Positions 10,184-23,496 of a stretch of 64,000 bases of DNA are shown here, piece after piece; the stretch's first letter is position 1; each line of letters starts with the position of its first letter. The DNA is from Nematostella vectensis. Its lineage: Eukaryota > Cnidaria > Anthozoa > Actiniaria > Edwardsiidae. Location: contig NC_064039.1 in the NCBI RefSeq assembly GCF_932526225.1, positions 17,850,639 to 17,914,638 on the forward strand. The letters run 5' to 3'. A program made the translations under genes and the position numbers. The notes under the pieces are model-generated. The model saw nothing but the letters and a program-made list of their open reading frames with translations. It searched no databases and had not been told where the DNA came from.

Positions 10184-11925
10184 CAAATATTGACTTTGGA
10201 GGAAAACAAACTGCAGAGCGCCTATATGGTTTTTCCAGAGCTTTCGAATGAATCTATGCACGTTAAGATTGGAGGAGTTTGAGTTTTTCAGTGTTCAAAT
10301 AAGGCCCTAAAAAGGTCCAAAATCTAAAAACTTCAAAAAACCAAAATTCTTAATACTTGTCCAAATGAGCCGAAAATGGTATCATTCGAACCCTGACATT
10401 CCCCGGCGTGTGTTGCGCTATTCGGTTTTTTTCATAAGTGCGCATGCGCAGAAATTTTTTCCAAAAAAACTGTGTCCCGGAGGGTAGGGGACAACTTTTC
10501 GGGTCTATATACTTGAGCTAAAATTCTCAAACTCGGCAATATCTATGTACTCATAAAGGGCTATCTAACCCTGCAATCAGATTTCGAATCGATCAAGAAT
10601 TGACAAAAGCCGCTAATCTTTTTCCCTACCTTCCGGGACATTTTGAGTAGGGCCTGGGGACTAGGAATTAAGTCCGATTGATCTCAAACTTGGTCAGCAT
10701 GAAGAAAGTATCAGCACTTAGTAAAGGTTAGAAAATCAAAAGCATAGCTTCAAAGTAAAGCTGTTAAAAAAGGCCGGAAAAAAGGCCAAATTGCACCTTC
10801 TCCTTAGAAAAACTTTGCAAATATTGACTTTGGAGGACAACAAACTGCCTAGCGCCTATATGGTTTTTCAAGAGCTTTCGAATGGGCCTATGCACGTTAA
10901 GATTGGATGAGTTTGAGTTTTTCAGTGTTCAAACAAGGTCCAAAATCTAAAAACTTCAAAAAACCAAACTTCTTAATACTTGTCCAAATGAGCCGAAAAT
11001 GGTATCATTCGAACCCTGACATTCCCCGGCGTGTGTTGCGCTATTCGGTTTTTCCATAAGTGCGCATGCGCAGAAATTTTTTCCCAAAAAAACTGTGTCC
11101 CCCAGGGTAGGGGACAACTTTTCGGGTCTATATACTTGAGCTAAAATTCTCAAACTCGGTAAGATCTATGTACTCATAAAGGGCTATCTAACCCTGCAAT
11201 CAGATTTCGAATCGATCAAGAATTGACAAAAGCCGGTAATCTTTTTCCCTACCTTCAGAGACATTTTGAGTAGGGCCTGGGGACTAGGAATTAAGTCCGA
11301 TTGATCTCAAACTTGGTCAGCATGAAGAAAGTATCAGCACTTAGTAAAGGTTAGAAAATCAAAATCATAGCTTCAAAGTAAAGCTGTTAAAAAAGGCCGG
11401 AAAAAAGGCCAAATTGCACCTTCTCCCTAGAAAAACTTTGCAAATATTGACTTTGGAGGACAACAAACTGCCTAGCGCCTATATGGTTTTTCAAGAGCTT
11501 TCGAATGAGCTTATGCACGTTAAGATTGGATGAGTTTGAGTTTTTCAGTTGTCAAACAGGGTCCAAAAGTGGTCCAAGGTAGAATATGATCATTTCTGAA
11601 GTTAGTCGTAGCCTGCCCAAAGTCACGGGGAAGGTCCAACTATGCTAGTAGACACTAACTAAGAAAGATTCAGGACGAAGATTGAAGTTTAGACTTTTTT
11701 TTGCAAACTTCCCAAAAATTTTTCTGTGCCGACGATTTCTTTCGATTTTCAAAAAATTCCCACGAGCCAAGAATAAGCAGCAAACAATACTTTGATGTAT
11801 GAGCTTAGTGTCCATGCGCATCTCTATATCATAAGAGAAAGAAATCTCCAGAAACGATTTTGCAAGTACGACTTTTAGGGGGTTAAAAATGGTCCAAATT
11901 GCACATTCTACCAAATATATTTTGG
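10184..11925 (+). repeat. HOR unit U7: M1 + M2-L + M3-b (1742 bp)
   Basis: Full unit that matches U3 in class and position within the 6345-bp duplication. Confidence 0.95.
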
Positions 11926-13667
11926 CAAATATTGACTTTGGAGGAAAAGAAACTGCAGAGCGCCTATATGGTTTTTCCAGAGCTTTCGAATGAATCTATG
12001 CACGTTAAGATTGGAGGAGTTTGAGTTTTTCAGTGTTCAAATAATGTCCTAAAAAGGTCCAAAATCTAAAAACTTCAAAAAACCAAAATTCTTAATACTT
12101 GTCCAAATGAGCCGAAAATGGTATCATTCAAACCCTGACATTCCCCGGCGTGTGTTGCGCTATTCGGTTTTTTTCATAAGTGCGCATGCGCAGAAATTTT
12201 TTCCAAAAAAACTGTGTCCCGGAGGGTAGGGGACAACTTTTCGGGTCTATATACTTGAGCTAAAATTCTCAAACTCGGCAATATCTATGTACTCATAAAG
12301 GGCTATCTAACCCTGCAATCAGATTTCGAATCGATCAAGAATTGACAAAAGCCGCTAATCTTTTTCCCTACCTTCCGGGACATTTTGAGTAGGGCCTGGG
12401 GACTAGGAATTAAGTCCGATTGATCTCAAACTTGGTCAGCATGAAGAAAGTATCAGCACTTAGTAAAGGTTAGAAAATCAAAAGCATAGCTTCAAAGTAA
12501 AGCTGTTAAAAAAGGCCGGAAAAAAGGCCAAATTGCACCTTCTCCTTAGAAAAACTTTGCAAATATTGACTTTGGAGGACAACAAACTGCCTAGCGCCTA
12601 TATGGTTTTTCAAGAGCTTTCGAATGGGCCTATGCACGTTAAGATTGGATGAGTTTGAGTTTTTCAGTGTTCAAACAAGGTCCAAAATCTAAAAACTTCA
12701 AAAAACCAAACTTCTTAATACTTGTCCAAATGAGCCGAAAATGGTATCATTCGAACCCTGACATTCCCCGGCGTGTGTTGCGCTATTCGGTTTTTCCATA
12801 AGTGCGCATGCGCAGAAATTTTTTCCCCAAAAAACTGTGTCCCGGAAGGTAGGGGACAACTTTTCGGGTCTATATACTTGAGCTAAAATTCTCAAACTCG
12901 GTAAGATCTATGTACTCATAAAGGGCTATCTAACCCTGCAATCAGATTTCGAATCGATCAAGAATTGACAAAAGCCGGTAATCTTTTTCCCTACCTTCAG
13001 AGACATTTTGAGTAGGGCCTGGGGACTAGGAATTAAGTCCGATTGATCTCAAACTTGGTCAGCATGAAGAAAGTATCAGCACTTAGTAAAGGTTAGAAAA
13101 TCAAAATCATAGCTTCAAAGTAAAGCTGTTAAAAAAGGCCGGAAAAAAGGCCAAATTGCACCTTCTCCCTAGAAAAACTTTGCAAATATCGACTTTGGAG
13201 GACAACAAACTGCCTAGCGCCTATATGGTTTTTCAAGAGCTTTCGAATGAGCCTATGCACGTTAAGATTGGATGAGTTTGAGTTTTTCATTTGTCAAACA
13301 AGGTCCAAAAGTGGTCCAAGGTAGAATATGAGCATTTCTGAAGTTAGTCGTAGCCTGCCCAAAGTCACGGGGAAGGTCCAACTATGCTAGTAGACACTAA
13401 CTAAGAAAGATTCAGGACGAAGATTGAAGTTTAGACTTTTTTTTGCAAACTTCCCAAAAATTTTTCTGTGCCGACGATTTCTTTCGATTTTCAAAAAATT
13501 CCCACGAACCAGAAATAAGCAGCAAACAATACTTTCATGTATGACCTCAGTGTCCATGCGCATCTCTATATCATAAGAGAAAGAAATCTCCAGAAACGAT
13601 TTTGCAAGTACGACTTTTTGGGGGTTAAAAATGGTCCAATTTGCACATTCTACCAAAAATATTTTGG
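11926..13667 (+). repeat. HOR unit U8: M1 + M2-W + M3-a (1742 bp)
   Basis: Full unit and the counterpart of U4 in the 6345-bp duplication. Confidence 0.95.
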
Positions 13668-14786
13668 CAAATATTGACTTTGGAGGAAAACAAACTGCAG
13701 AGCGCCTATATGGTTTTTCCAGAGCTTTCGAATGAATCTATGCACGTTAAGATTGGAGGAGTTTGAGTTTTTCAGTGTTCAAATAAGGCCCTAAAAAGGT
13801 CCAAAATCTAAAAACTTCAAAAAACCAAAATTCTTAATACTTGTCCAAATGAGCCGAAAATGGTATCATTCGAACCCTGACATTCCCCGGCGTGTGTTGC
13901 GCTATTCGGTTTTTTTCATAAGTGCGCATGCGCAGAAATTTTTTCCAAAAAAACTGTGTCCCGGAGGGTAGGGGACAACTTTTCGGGTCTATATACTTGA
14001 GCTAAAATTCTCAAACTCGGCAATATCTATGTACTCATAAAGGGCTATCTAACCCTGCAATCAGATTTCGAATCGATCAAGAATTGACAAAAGCCGCTAA
14101 TCTTTTTCCCTACCTTCCGGGACATTTTGAGTAGGGCCTGGGGACTAGGAATTGAGTCCGATTGATCTCAAACTTGGTCAGCATGAAGAAAGTATCAGCA
14201 CTTAGTAAAGGTTAGAAAATCAAAAGCATAGCTTCAAAGTAAAGCTGTTAAAAAAGGCCGGAAAAAAGGCCAAATTGCACCTTCTCCTTAGAAAAACTTT
14301 GCAAATATTGACTTTGGAGGACAACAAACTGCCTAGCGCCTATATGGTTTTTCAAGAGCTTTCGAATGAGCTGATGCACGTTAAGATTGGATGAGTTTGA
14401 GTTTTTCAGTTGTCAAACAGGGTCCAAAAGTGGTCCAAGGTAGAATATGAGCATTTCTGAAGTTAGTCGTAGCCTGCCCAAAGTCACGGGGAAGGTCAAA
14501 CTATGCTAGTAGACACTAACTAAGAAAGATTCAGGACGAAGATTGAAGTTTAGACTTTTTTTTGCAAACTTCCCAAAAATTTTTCTGTGCCGACGATTTC
14601 TTTCGATTTTCAAAAAATTCCCACGAGCCAAGAATAAGCAGCAATTAATACTTTGATGTATGAGCTTAGTGTCCATGCGCATCTCTATATCATAAAAGAA
14701 AGAAATCTCCAGAAACGATTTTGCAAGTACGACTTTTTGGGGGTTAAAAATGGTTCAAATTGCACATTCTACCAAAAATATTTTGG
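13668..14786 (+). repeat. Short HOR unit U9: M1 + M3-c, M2 missing (1119 bp)
   Basis: It has the same M2 loss and the same rare G (14154) as U5, exactly 6345 bp away. It is therefore a copy of the U5 deletion, not a second event. Confidence 0.95.
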
Positions 14787-16528
14787 CAAATATTGACTTT
14801 GGAGGAAAACAAACTGCAAAGCGCCTATATGGTTTTTCCAGAGCTTTCGAATGAATCTATGCACGTTAAGATTGGAGGAGTTTGAGTTTTTCAGTGTTCA
14901 AATAAGGTCCTAAAAAGGTCCAAAATCTAAAAACTTCAAAAAACCAAAATTCTTAATACTTGTCCAAATGAGCCGAAAATGGTATCATTCGAACCCTGAC
15001 ATTCCCCGGCGTGTGTTGCGCTATTCGGTTTTTTTCATAAGTGCGCATGCGCAGAATTTTTTTCCAAAAAAACTGTGGCCCGGAGGGTAGGGGACAACTT
15101 TTCGGGTCTATATACTTGAGCTAAAATTCTCAAACTCGGCAATATCTATGTACTCATAAAGGGCTATCTAACCCTGCAATCAGATTTCGAATCGATCAAG
15201 AATTGACAAAAGCCGCTAATCTTTTTCCCTACCTTCCGGGACATTTTGAGTAGGGCCTGGGGACTAGGAATTAAGTCCGATTGATCTCAAACCTGGTCAG
15301 CATGAAGAAAGTATCAGCACTTAGTAAAGGTTAGAAAATCAAAAGCATAGCTTCAAAGTAAAGCTGTTAAAAAAAGCCGGAAAAAAGGCCAAATTGCACC
15401 TTCTCCTTAGAAAAACTTTGCAAATATTGACTTTGGAGGACAACAAACTGCCTAGCGCCTATATGGTTTTTCAAGAGCTTTCGAATGGGCCTATGCACGT
15501 TAAGATTGGATGAGTTTGAGTTTTTCAGTGTTCAAACAAGGTCCAAAATCTAAAAACTTCAAAAAACCAAACTTCTTAATACTTGTCCAAATGAGCCGAA
15601 AATGGTATCATTCGAACTCTGACATTCCCCGGCGTGTGTTGCGCTATTCGGTTTTTCCATAAGTGCGCATGCGCAGAAATTTTTTCCCAAAAAAACTGTG
15701 TCCCGGAAGGTAGGGGACAACTTTTCGGGTCTATATACTTGGGCTAAAATTCTCAAACTCGGTAAGATCTATGTACTCATAAAGGGCTATCTAACCCTGC
15801 AATCAGATTTCGAATCGATCAAGAATTGACAAAAGCCGCTAATCTTTTTCCCTACCTTTAGAGACATTTTGAGTACGGCCTGGGGACTAGGAATTAAGTC
15901 CGATTGATCTCAAACTTTGTCAGCATGAAGAAAGTATCAGCACTTAGTAAAGGTTAGAAAATCAAAAGCATAGCTTCAAAGTAAAGCTGTTAAAAAAGGC
16001 CGGAATAAAGGCCAAATTGCACCTTCTCCCTAGAAAAACTTTGCAAATATCGACTTTGGAGGACAACAAACTGCCTAGCGCCTATATGGTTTTTCAAGAG
16101 CTTTCGAATGAGCCTATGCACGTTAAGATTGGATGAGTTTGAGTTTTTCATTTGTCAAACAAGGTCCAAAAGTGGTCCAAGGTAGAATATGAGCATTTCT
16201 GAAGTTAGTCGTAGCCTGCCCAAAGTCACGGGGAAAGTCCAACTATGCTAGTAGACACTAACTAAGAAAGATTCAGGACGAAGATTGAAGTTTAGACTTT
16301 TTTTTGCAAACTTCCCAAAAATTTTTCTGTGCCGACGATTTCTTTCGATTTTCAAAAAATTCCCACGAACCAGAAATAAGCAGCAAACAATACTTTCATG
16401 TATGACCTCAGTGTCCATGCGCATCTCTATATCATAAGAGAAAGAAATCTCCAGAAACGATTTTGCAAGTACGACTTTTTGGGGGTTAAAAATGGTCCAA
16501 TTTGCACATTCTACCAAAAATATTTTGG
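14787..16528 (+). repeat. HOR unit U10: variant M1 + M2-N (recombinant tail) + M3-a
   Basis: It matches U6 up to 15838, then switches to a different M2 tail with GCCGCTAATC, CCTTTAGAGAC, GAGTACGGCC and GGAATAAAGG. That tail type is otherwise found in U22 and U24-U26. A private change, AAACTTTGTC, lies near 15915, and GGGAAAGTCC (16232) replaces GGGAAGGTCC. Confidence 0.93.
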
Positions 16529-18270
16529 CAAATATTGACTTTGGAGGAAAACAAACTGCAGAGCGCCTATATGGTTTTTCCAGAGCTTTCGAATGAATCT
16601 ATGCACGTTAAGATTGGAGGAGTTTGAGTTTTTCAGTGTTCAAATAAGGCCCTAAAAAGGTCCAAAATCTAAAAACTTCAAAAAACCAAAATTCTTAATA
16701 CTTGTCCAAATGAGCCGAAAATGGTATCATTCGAACCCTGACATTCCCCGGCGTGTGTTGCGCTATTCGGTTTTTTTCATAAGTGCGCATGCGCAGAAAT
16801 TTTTTCCAAAAAAACTGTGTCCCGGAGGGTAGGGGACAACTTTTCGGGTCTATATACTTGAGCTAAAATTCTCAAACTCGGCAATATCTATGTACTCATA
16901 AAGGGCTATCTAACCCTGCAATCAGATTTCGAATCGATCAAGAATTGACAAAAGCCGCTAATCTTTTTCCCTACCTTCCGGGACATTTTGAGTAGGGCCT
17001 GGGGACTAGGAATTAAGTCCGATTGATCTCAAACTTGGTCAGCATGAAGAAAGTATCAGCACTTAGTAAAGGTTAGAAAATCAAAAGCATAGCTTCAAAG
17101 TAAAGCTGTTAAAAAAGGCCGGAAAAAAGGCCAAATTGCACCTTCTCCTTAGAAAAATTTTGCAAATATTGACTTTGGAGGACAACAAACTGCCTAGCGC
17201 CTATATGGTTTTTCAAGAGCTTTCGAATGGGCCTATGCACGTTAAGATTGGATGAGTTTGAGTTTTTCAGTGTTCAAACAAGGTCCAAAATCTAAAAACT
17301 TCAAAAAACCAAACTTCTTAATACTTGTCCAAATGAGCCGAAAATGGTATCATTCGAACCCTGACATTCCCCGGCGTGTGTTGCGCTATTCGGTTTTTCC
17401 ATAAGTGCGCATGCGCAGAAATTTTTTCCCAAAAAAACTGTGTCCCCCAGGGTAGGGGACAACTTTTCGGGTCTATATACTTGAGCTAAAATTCTCAAAC
17501 TCGGTAAGATCTATGTACTCATAAAGGGCTATCTAACCCTGCAATCAGATTTCGAATCGATCAAGAATTGACAAAAGCCGGTAATCTTTTTCCCTACCTT
17601 CAGAGACATTTTGAGTAGGGCCTGGGGACTAGGAATTAAGTCCGATTGATCTCAAACTTGGTCAGCATGAAGAAAGTATCAGCACTTAGTAAAGGTTAGA
17701 AAATCAAAATCATAGCTTCAAAGTAAAGCTGTTAAAAAAGGCCGGAAAAAAGGCCAAATTGCACCTTCTCCCTAGAAAAACTTTGCAAATATCGACTTTG
17801 GAGGACAACAAACTGCCTAGCGCCTATATGGTTTTTCAAGAGCTTTCGAATGAGCCTATGCACGTTAAGATTGGATGAGTTTGAGTTTTTCATTTGTCAA
17901 ACAAGGTCCAAAAGTGGTCCAAGGTAGAATATGAGCATTTCTGAAGTTAGTCGTAGCCTGCCCAAAGTCACGGGGAAGGTCCAACTATGCTAGTAGACAC
18001 TAACTAAGAAAGATTCAGGACGAAGATTGAAGTTTAGACTTTTTTTTGCAAACTTCCCAAAAATTTTTCTGTGCCGACGATTTCTTTCGATTTTCAAAAA
18101 ATTCCCACGAACCAGAAATAAGCAGCAAACAATACTTTCATGTATGACCTCAGTGTCCATGCGCATCTCTATATCATAAGAGAAAGAAATCTCCAGAAAC
18201 GATTTTGCAAGTACGACTTTTTGGGGGTTAAAAATGGTCCAATTTGCACATTCTACCAAAAATATTTTGG
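16529..18270 (+). repeat. HOR unit U11: M1 + M2-L + M3-a (1742 bp)
   Basis: Full unit. The M2-L followed by M3-a pairing breaks the usual L-b pattern and suggests exchange within M2 or at the M2-M3 boundary. It has a private T near 17158 (AAAAATTTTGC). Confidence 0.94.
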
Positions 18271-20012
18271 CAAATATTGACTTTGGAGGAAAACAAACTG
18301 CAGAGCGCCTATATGGTTTTTCCAGAGCTTTCGAATGAATCTATGCACGTTAAGATTGGAGGAGTTTGAGTTTTTCAGTGTTCAAATAAGGCCCTAAAAA
18401 GGTCCAAAATCTAAAAACTTCAAAAAACCAAAATTCTTAATACTTGTCCAAATGAGCCGAAAATGGTATCATTCGAACCCTGACATTCCCCGGCGTGTGT
18501 TGCGCTATTCGGTTTTTTTCATAAGTGCGCATGCGCAGAAATTTTTTCCAAAAAAACTGTGTCCCGGAGGGTAGGGGACAACTTTTCGGGTCTATATACT
18601 TGAGCTAAAATTCTCAAACTCGGCAATATCTATGTACTCATAAAGGGCTATCTAACCCTGCAATCAGATTTCGAATCGATCAAGAATTGACAAAAGCCGC
18701 TAATCTTTTTCCCTACCTTCCGGGACATTTTGAGTAGGGCCTGGGGACTAGGAATTAAATCCGATTGATCTCAAACTTGGTCAGCATGAAGAAAGTATCA
18801 GCACTTAGTAAAGGTTAGAAAATCAAAAGCATAGCTTCAAAGTAAAGCTGTTAAAAAAGGCCGGAAAAAAGGCCAAATTGCACCTTCTCCTTAGAAAAAC
18901 TTTGCAAATATTGACTTTGGAGGACAACAAACTGCCTAGCGCCTATATGGTTTTTCAAGAGCTTTCGAATGGGCCTATGCACGTTAAGATTGGATGAGTT
19001 TGAGTTTTTCAGTGTTCAAACAAGGTCCAAAATCTAAAAACTTCAAAAAACCAAACTTCTTAATACTTGTCCAAATGAGCCGAAAATGGTATCATTCGAA
19101 CCCTGACATTCCCCGGCGTGTGTTGCGCTATTCGGTTTTTCCATAAGTGCGCATGCGCAGAAATTTTTTCCCAAAAAAACTGTGTCCCCCAGGGTAGGGG
19201 ACAACTTTTCGGGTCTATATACTTGAGCTAAAATTCTCAAACTCGGTAAGATCTATGTACTCATAAAGGGCTATCTAACCCTGCAATCAGATTTCGAATC
19301 GATCAAGAATTGACAAAAGCCGGTAATCTTTTTCCCTACCTTCAGAGACATTTTGAGTAGGGCCTGGGGACTAGGAATTAAGTCCGATTGATCTCAAACT
19401 TGGTCAGCATGAAGAAAGTATCAGCACTTAGTAAAGGTTAGAAAATCAAAATCATAGCTTCAAAGTAAAGCTGTTAAAAAAGGCCGGAAAAAAGGCCAAA
19501 TTGCACCTTCTCCCTAGAAAAACTTTGCAAATATTGACTTTGGAGGACAACAAACTGCCTAGCGCCTATATGGTTTTTCAAGAGCTTTCGAATGAGCTTA
19601 TGCACGTTAAGATTGGATGAGTTTGAGTTTTTCAGTTGTCAAACAGGGTCCAAAAGTGGTCCAAGGTAGAATATGATCATTTCTGAAGTTAGTCGTAGCC
19701 TGCCCAAAGTCACGGGGAAGGTCCAACTATGCTAGTAGACACTAACTAAGAAAGATTCAGGACGAAGATTGAAGTTTAGACTTTTTTTTGCAAACTTCCC
19801 AAAAATTTTTCTGTGCCGACGATTTCTTTCGATTTTCAAAAAATTCCCACGAGCCAAGAATAAGCAGCAAACAATACTTTGATGTATGAGCTTAGTGTCC
19901 ATGCGCATCTCTATATCATAAGAGAAAGAAATCTCCAGAAACGATTTTGCAAGTACGACTTTTAGGGGGTTAAAAATGGTCCAAATTGCACATTCTACCA
20001 AATATATTTTGG
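18271..20012 (+). repeat. HOR unit U12: M1 + M2-L + M3-b (1742 bp)
   Basis: Full unit with a private A near 18759 (AATTAAATCC). Confidence 0.95.
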
Positions 20013-21754
20013 CAAATATTGACTTTGGAGGAAAAGAAACTGCAGAGCGCCTATATGGTTTTTCCAGAGCTTTCGAATGAATCTATGCACGTTAAGATTG
20101 GAGGAGTTTGAGTTTTTCAGTGTTCAAATAATGTCCTAAAAAGGTCCAAAATCTAAAAACTTCAAAAAACCAAAATTCTTAATACTTGTCCAAATGAGCC
20201 GAAAATGGTATCATTCAAACCCTGACATTCCCCGGCGTGTGTTGCGCTATTCGGTTTTTTTCATAAGTGCGCATGCGCAGAAATTTTTTCCAAAAAAACT
20301 GTGTCCCGGAGGGTAGGGGACAACTTTTCGGGTCTATATACTTGAGCTAAAATTCTCAAACTCGGCAATATCTATGTACTCATAAAGGGCTATCTAACCC
20401 TGCAATCAGATTTCGAATCGATCAAGAATTGACAAAAGCCGCTAATCTTTTTCCCTACCTTCCGGGACATTTTGAGTAGGGCCTGGGGACTAGGAATTAA
20501 GTCCGATTGATCTCAAACTTGGTCAGCATGAAGAAAGTATCAGCACTTAGTAAAGGTTAGAAAATCAAAAGCATAGCTTCAAAGTAAAGCTGTTAAAAAA
20601 GGCCGGAAAAAAGGCCAAATTGCACCTTCTCCTTAGAAAAACTTTGCAAATATTGACTTTGGAGGACAACAAACTGCCTAGCGCCTATATGGTTTTTCAA
20701 GAGCTTTCGAATGGGCCTATGCACGTTAAGATTGGATGAGTTTGAGTTTTTCAGTGTTCAAACAAGGTCCAAAATCTAAAAACTTCAAAAAACCAAACTT
20801 CTTAATACTTGTCCAAATGAGCCGAAAATGGTATCATTCGAACCCTGACATTCCCCGGCGTGTGTTGCGCTATTCGGTTTTTCCATAAGTGCGCATGCGC
20901 AGAAATTTTTTCCCCAAAAAACTGTGTCCCGGAAGGTAGGGGACAACTTTTCGGGTCTATATACTTGAGCTAAAATTCTCAAACTCGGTAAGATCTATGT
21001 ACTCATAAAGGGCTATCTAACCCTGCAATCAGATTTCGAATCGATCAAGAATTGACAAAAGCCGGTAATCTTTTTCCCTACCTTCAGAGACATTTTGAGT
21101 AGGGCCTGGGGACTAGGAATTAAGTCCGATTGATCTCAAACTTGGTCAGCATGAAGAAAGTATCAGCACTTAGTAAAGGTTAGAAAATCAAAATCATAGC
21201 TTCAAAGTAAAGCTGTTAAAAAAGGCCGGAAAAAAGGCCAAATTGCACCTTCTCCCTAGAAAAACTTTGCAAATATCGACTTTGGAGGACAACAAACTGC
21301 CTAGCGCCTATATGGTTTTTCAAGAGCTTTCGAATGAGCCTATGCACGTTAAGATTGGATGAGTTTGAGTTTTTCATTTGTCAAACAAGGTCCAAAAGTG
21401 GTCCAAGGTAGAATATGAGCATTTCTGAAGTTAGTCGTAGCCTGCCCAAAGTCACGGGGAAGGTCCAACTATGCTAGTAGACACTAACTAAGAAAGATTC
21501 AGGACGAAGATTGAAGTTTAGACTTTTTTTTGCAAACTTCCCAAAAATTTTTCTGTGCCGACGATTTCTTTCGATTTTCAAAAAATTCCCACGAACCAGA
21601 AATAAGCAGCAAACAATACTTTCATGTATGACCTCAGTGTCCATGCGCATCTCTATATCATAAGAGAAAGAAATCTCCAGAAACGATTTTGCAAGTACGA
21701 CTTTTTGGGGGTTAAAAATGGTCCAATTTGCACATTCTACCAAAAATATTTTGG
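20013..21754 (+). repeat. HOR unit U13: M1 + M2-W + M3-a (1742 bp)
   Basis: Full unit of the same class as U4, U8 and U19. Confidence 0.95.
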
Positions 21755-23496
21755 CAAATATTGACTTTGGAGGAAAACAAACTGCAGAGCGCCTATATGG
21801 TTTTTCCAGAGCTTTCGAATGAATCTATGCACGTTAAGATTGGAGGAGTTTGAGTTTTTCAGTGTTCAAATAAGGCCCTAAAAAGGTCCAAAATCTAAAA
21901 ACTTCAAAAAACCAAAATTCTTAATACTTGTCCAAATGAGCCGAAAATGGTATCATTCGAACCCTGACATTCCCCGGCGTGTGTTGCGCTATTCGGTTTT
22001 TTTCATAAGTGCGCATGCGCAGAAATTTTTTCCAAAAAAACTGTGTCCCGGAGGGTAGGGGACAACTTTTCGGGTCTATATACTTGAGCTAAAATTCTCA
22101 AACTCGGCAATATCTATGTACTCATAAAGGGCTATCTAACCCTGCAATCAGATTTCGAATCGATCAAGAATTGACAAAAGCCGCTAATCTTTTTCCCTAC
22201 CTTCCGGGACATTTTGAGTAGGGCCTGGGGACTAGGAATTAAGTCCGATTGATCTCAAACTTGGTCAGCATGAAGAAAGTATCAGCACTTAGTAAAGGTT
22301 AGAAAATCAAAAGCATAGCTTCAAAGTAAAGCTGTTAAAAAAGGCCGGAAAAAAGGCCAAATTGCACCTTCTCCTTAGAAAAACTTTGCAAATATTGACT
22401 TTGGAGGACAACAAACTGCCTAGCGCCTATATGGTTTTTCAAGAGCTTTCGAATGGGCCTATGCACGTTAAGATTGGATGAGTTTGAGTTTTTCAGTGTT
22501 CAAACAAGGTCCAAAATCTAAAAACTTCAAAAAACCAAACTTCTTAATACTTGTCCAAATGAGCCGAAAATGGTATCATTCGAACCCTGACATTCCCCGG
22601 CGTGTGTTGCGCTATTCGGTTTTTCCATAAGTGCGCATGCGCAGAAATTTTTTCCCAAAAAAACTGTGTCCCCCAGGGTAGGGGACAACTTTTCGGGTCT
22701 ATATACTTGAGCTAAAATTCTCAAACTCGGTAAGATCTATGTACTCATAAAGGGCTATCTAACCCTGCAATCAGATTTCGAATCGATCAAGAATTGACAA
22801 AAGCCGGTAATCTTTTTCCCTACCTTCAGAGACATTTTGAGTAGGGCCTGGGGACTAGGAATTAAGTCCGATTGATCTCAAACTTGGTCAGCATGAAGAA
22901 AGTATCAGCACTTAGTAAAGGTTAGAAAATCAAAATCATAGCTTCAAAGTAAAGCTGTTAAAAAAGGCCGGAAAAAAGGCCAAATTGCACCTTCTCAATA
23001 GAAAAACTTTGCAAATATTGACTTTGGAGGACAACAAACTGCCTAGCGCCTATATGGTTTTTCAAGAGCTTTCGAATGAGCTTATGCACGTTAAGATTGG
23101 ATGAGTTTGAGTTTTTCAGTTGTCAAACAGGGTCCAAAAGTGGTCCAAGGTAGAATATGATCATTTCTGAAGTTAGTCGTAGCCTGCCCAAAGTCACGGG
23201 GAAGGTCCAACTATGCTAGTAGACACTAACTAAGAAAGATTCAGGACGAAGATTGAAGTTTAGACTTTTTTTTGCAAACTTCCCAAAAATTTTTCTGTGC
23301 CGACGATTTCTTTCGATTTTCAAAAAATTCCCACGAGCCAAGAATAAGCAGCAAACAATACTTTGATGTATGAGCTTAGTGTCCATGCGCATCTCTATAT
23401 CATAAGAGAAAGAAATCTCCAGAAACGATTTTGCAAGTACGACTTTTAGGGGGTTAAAAATGGTCCAAATTGCACATTCTACCAAATATATTTTGG
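21755..23496 (+). repeat. HOR unit U14: M1 + M2-L + M3-b (1742 bp)
   Basis: Full unit with the rare CTTCTCAATAG ending of M2 (22991-23001), shared with U1 and U16. Confidence 0.95.
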
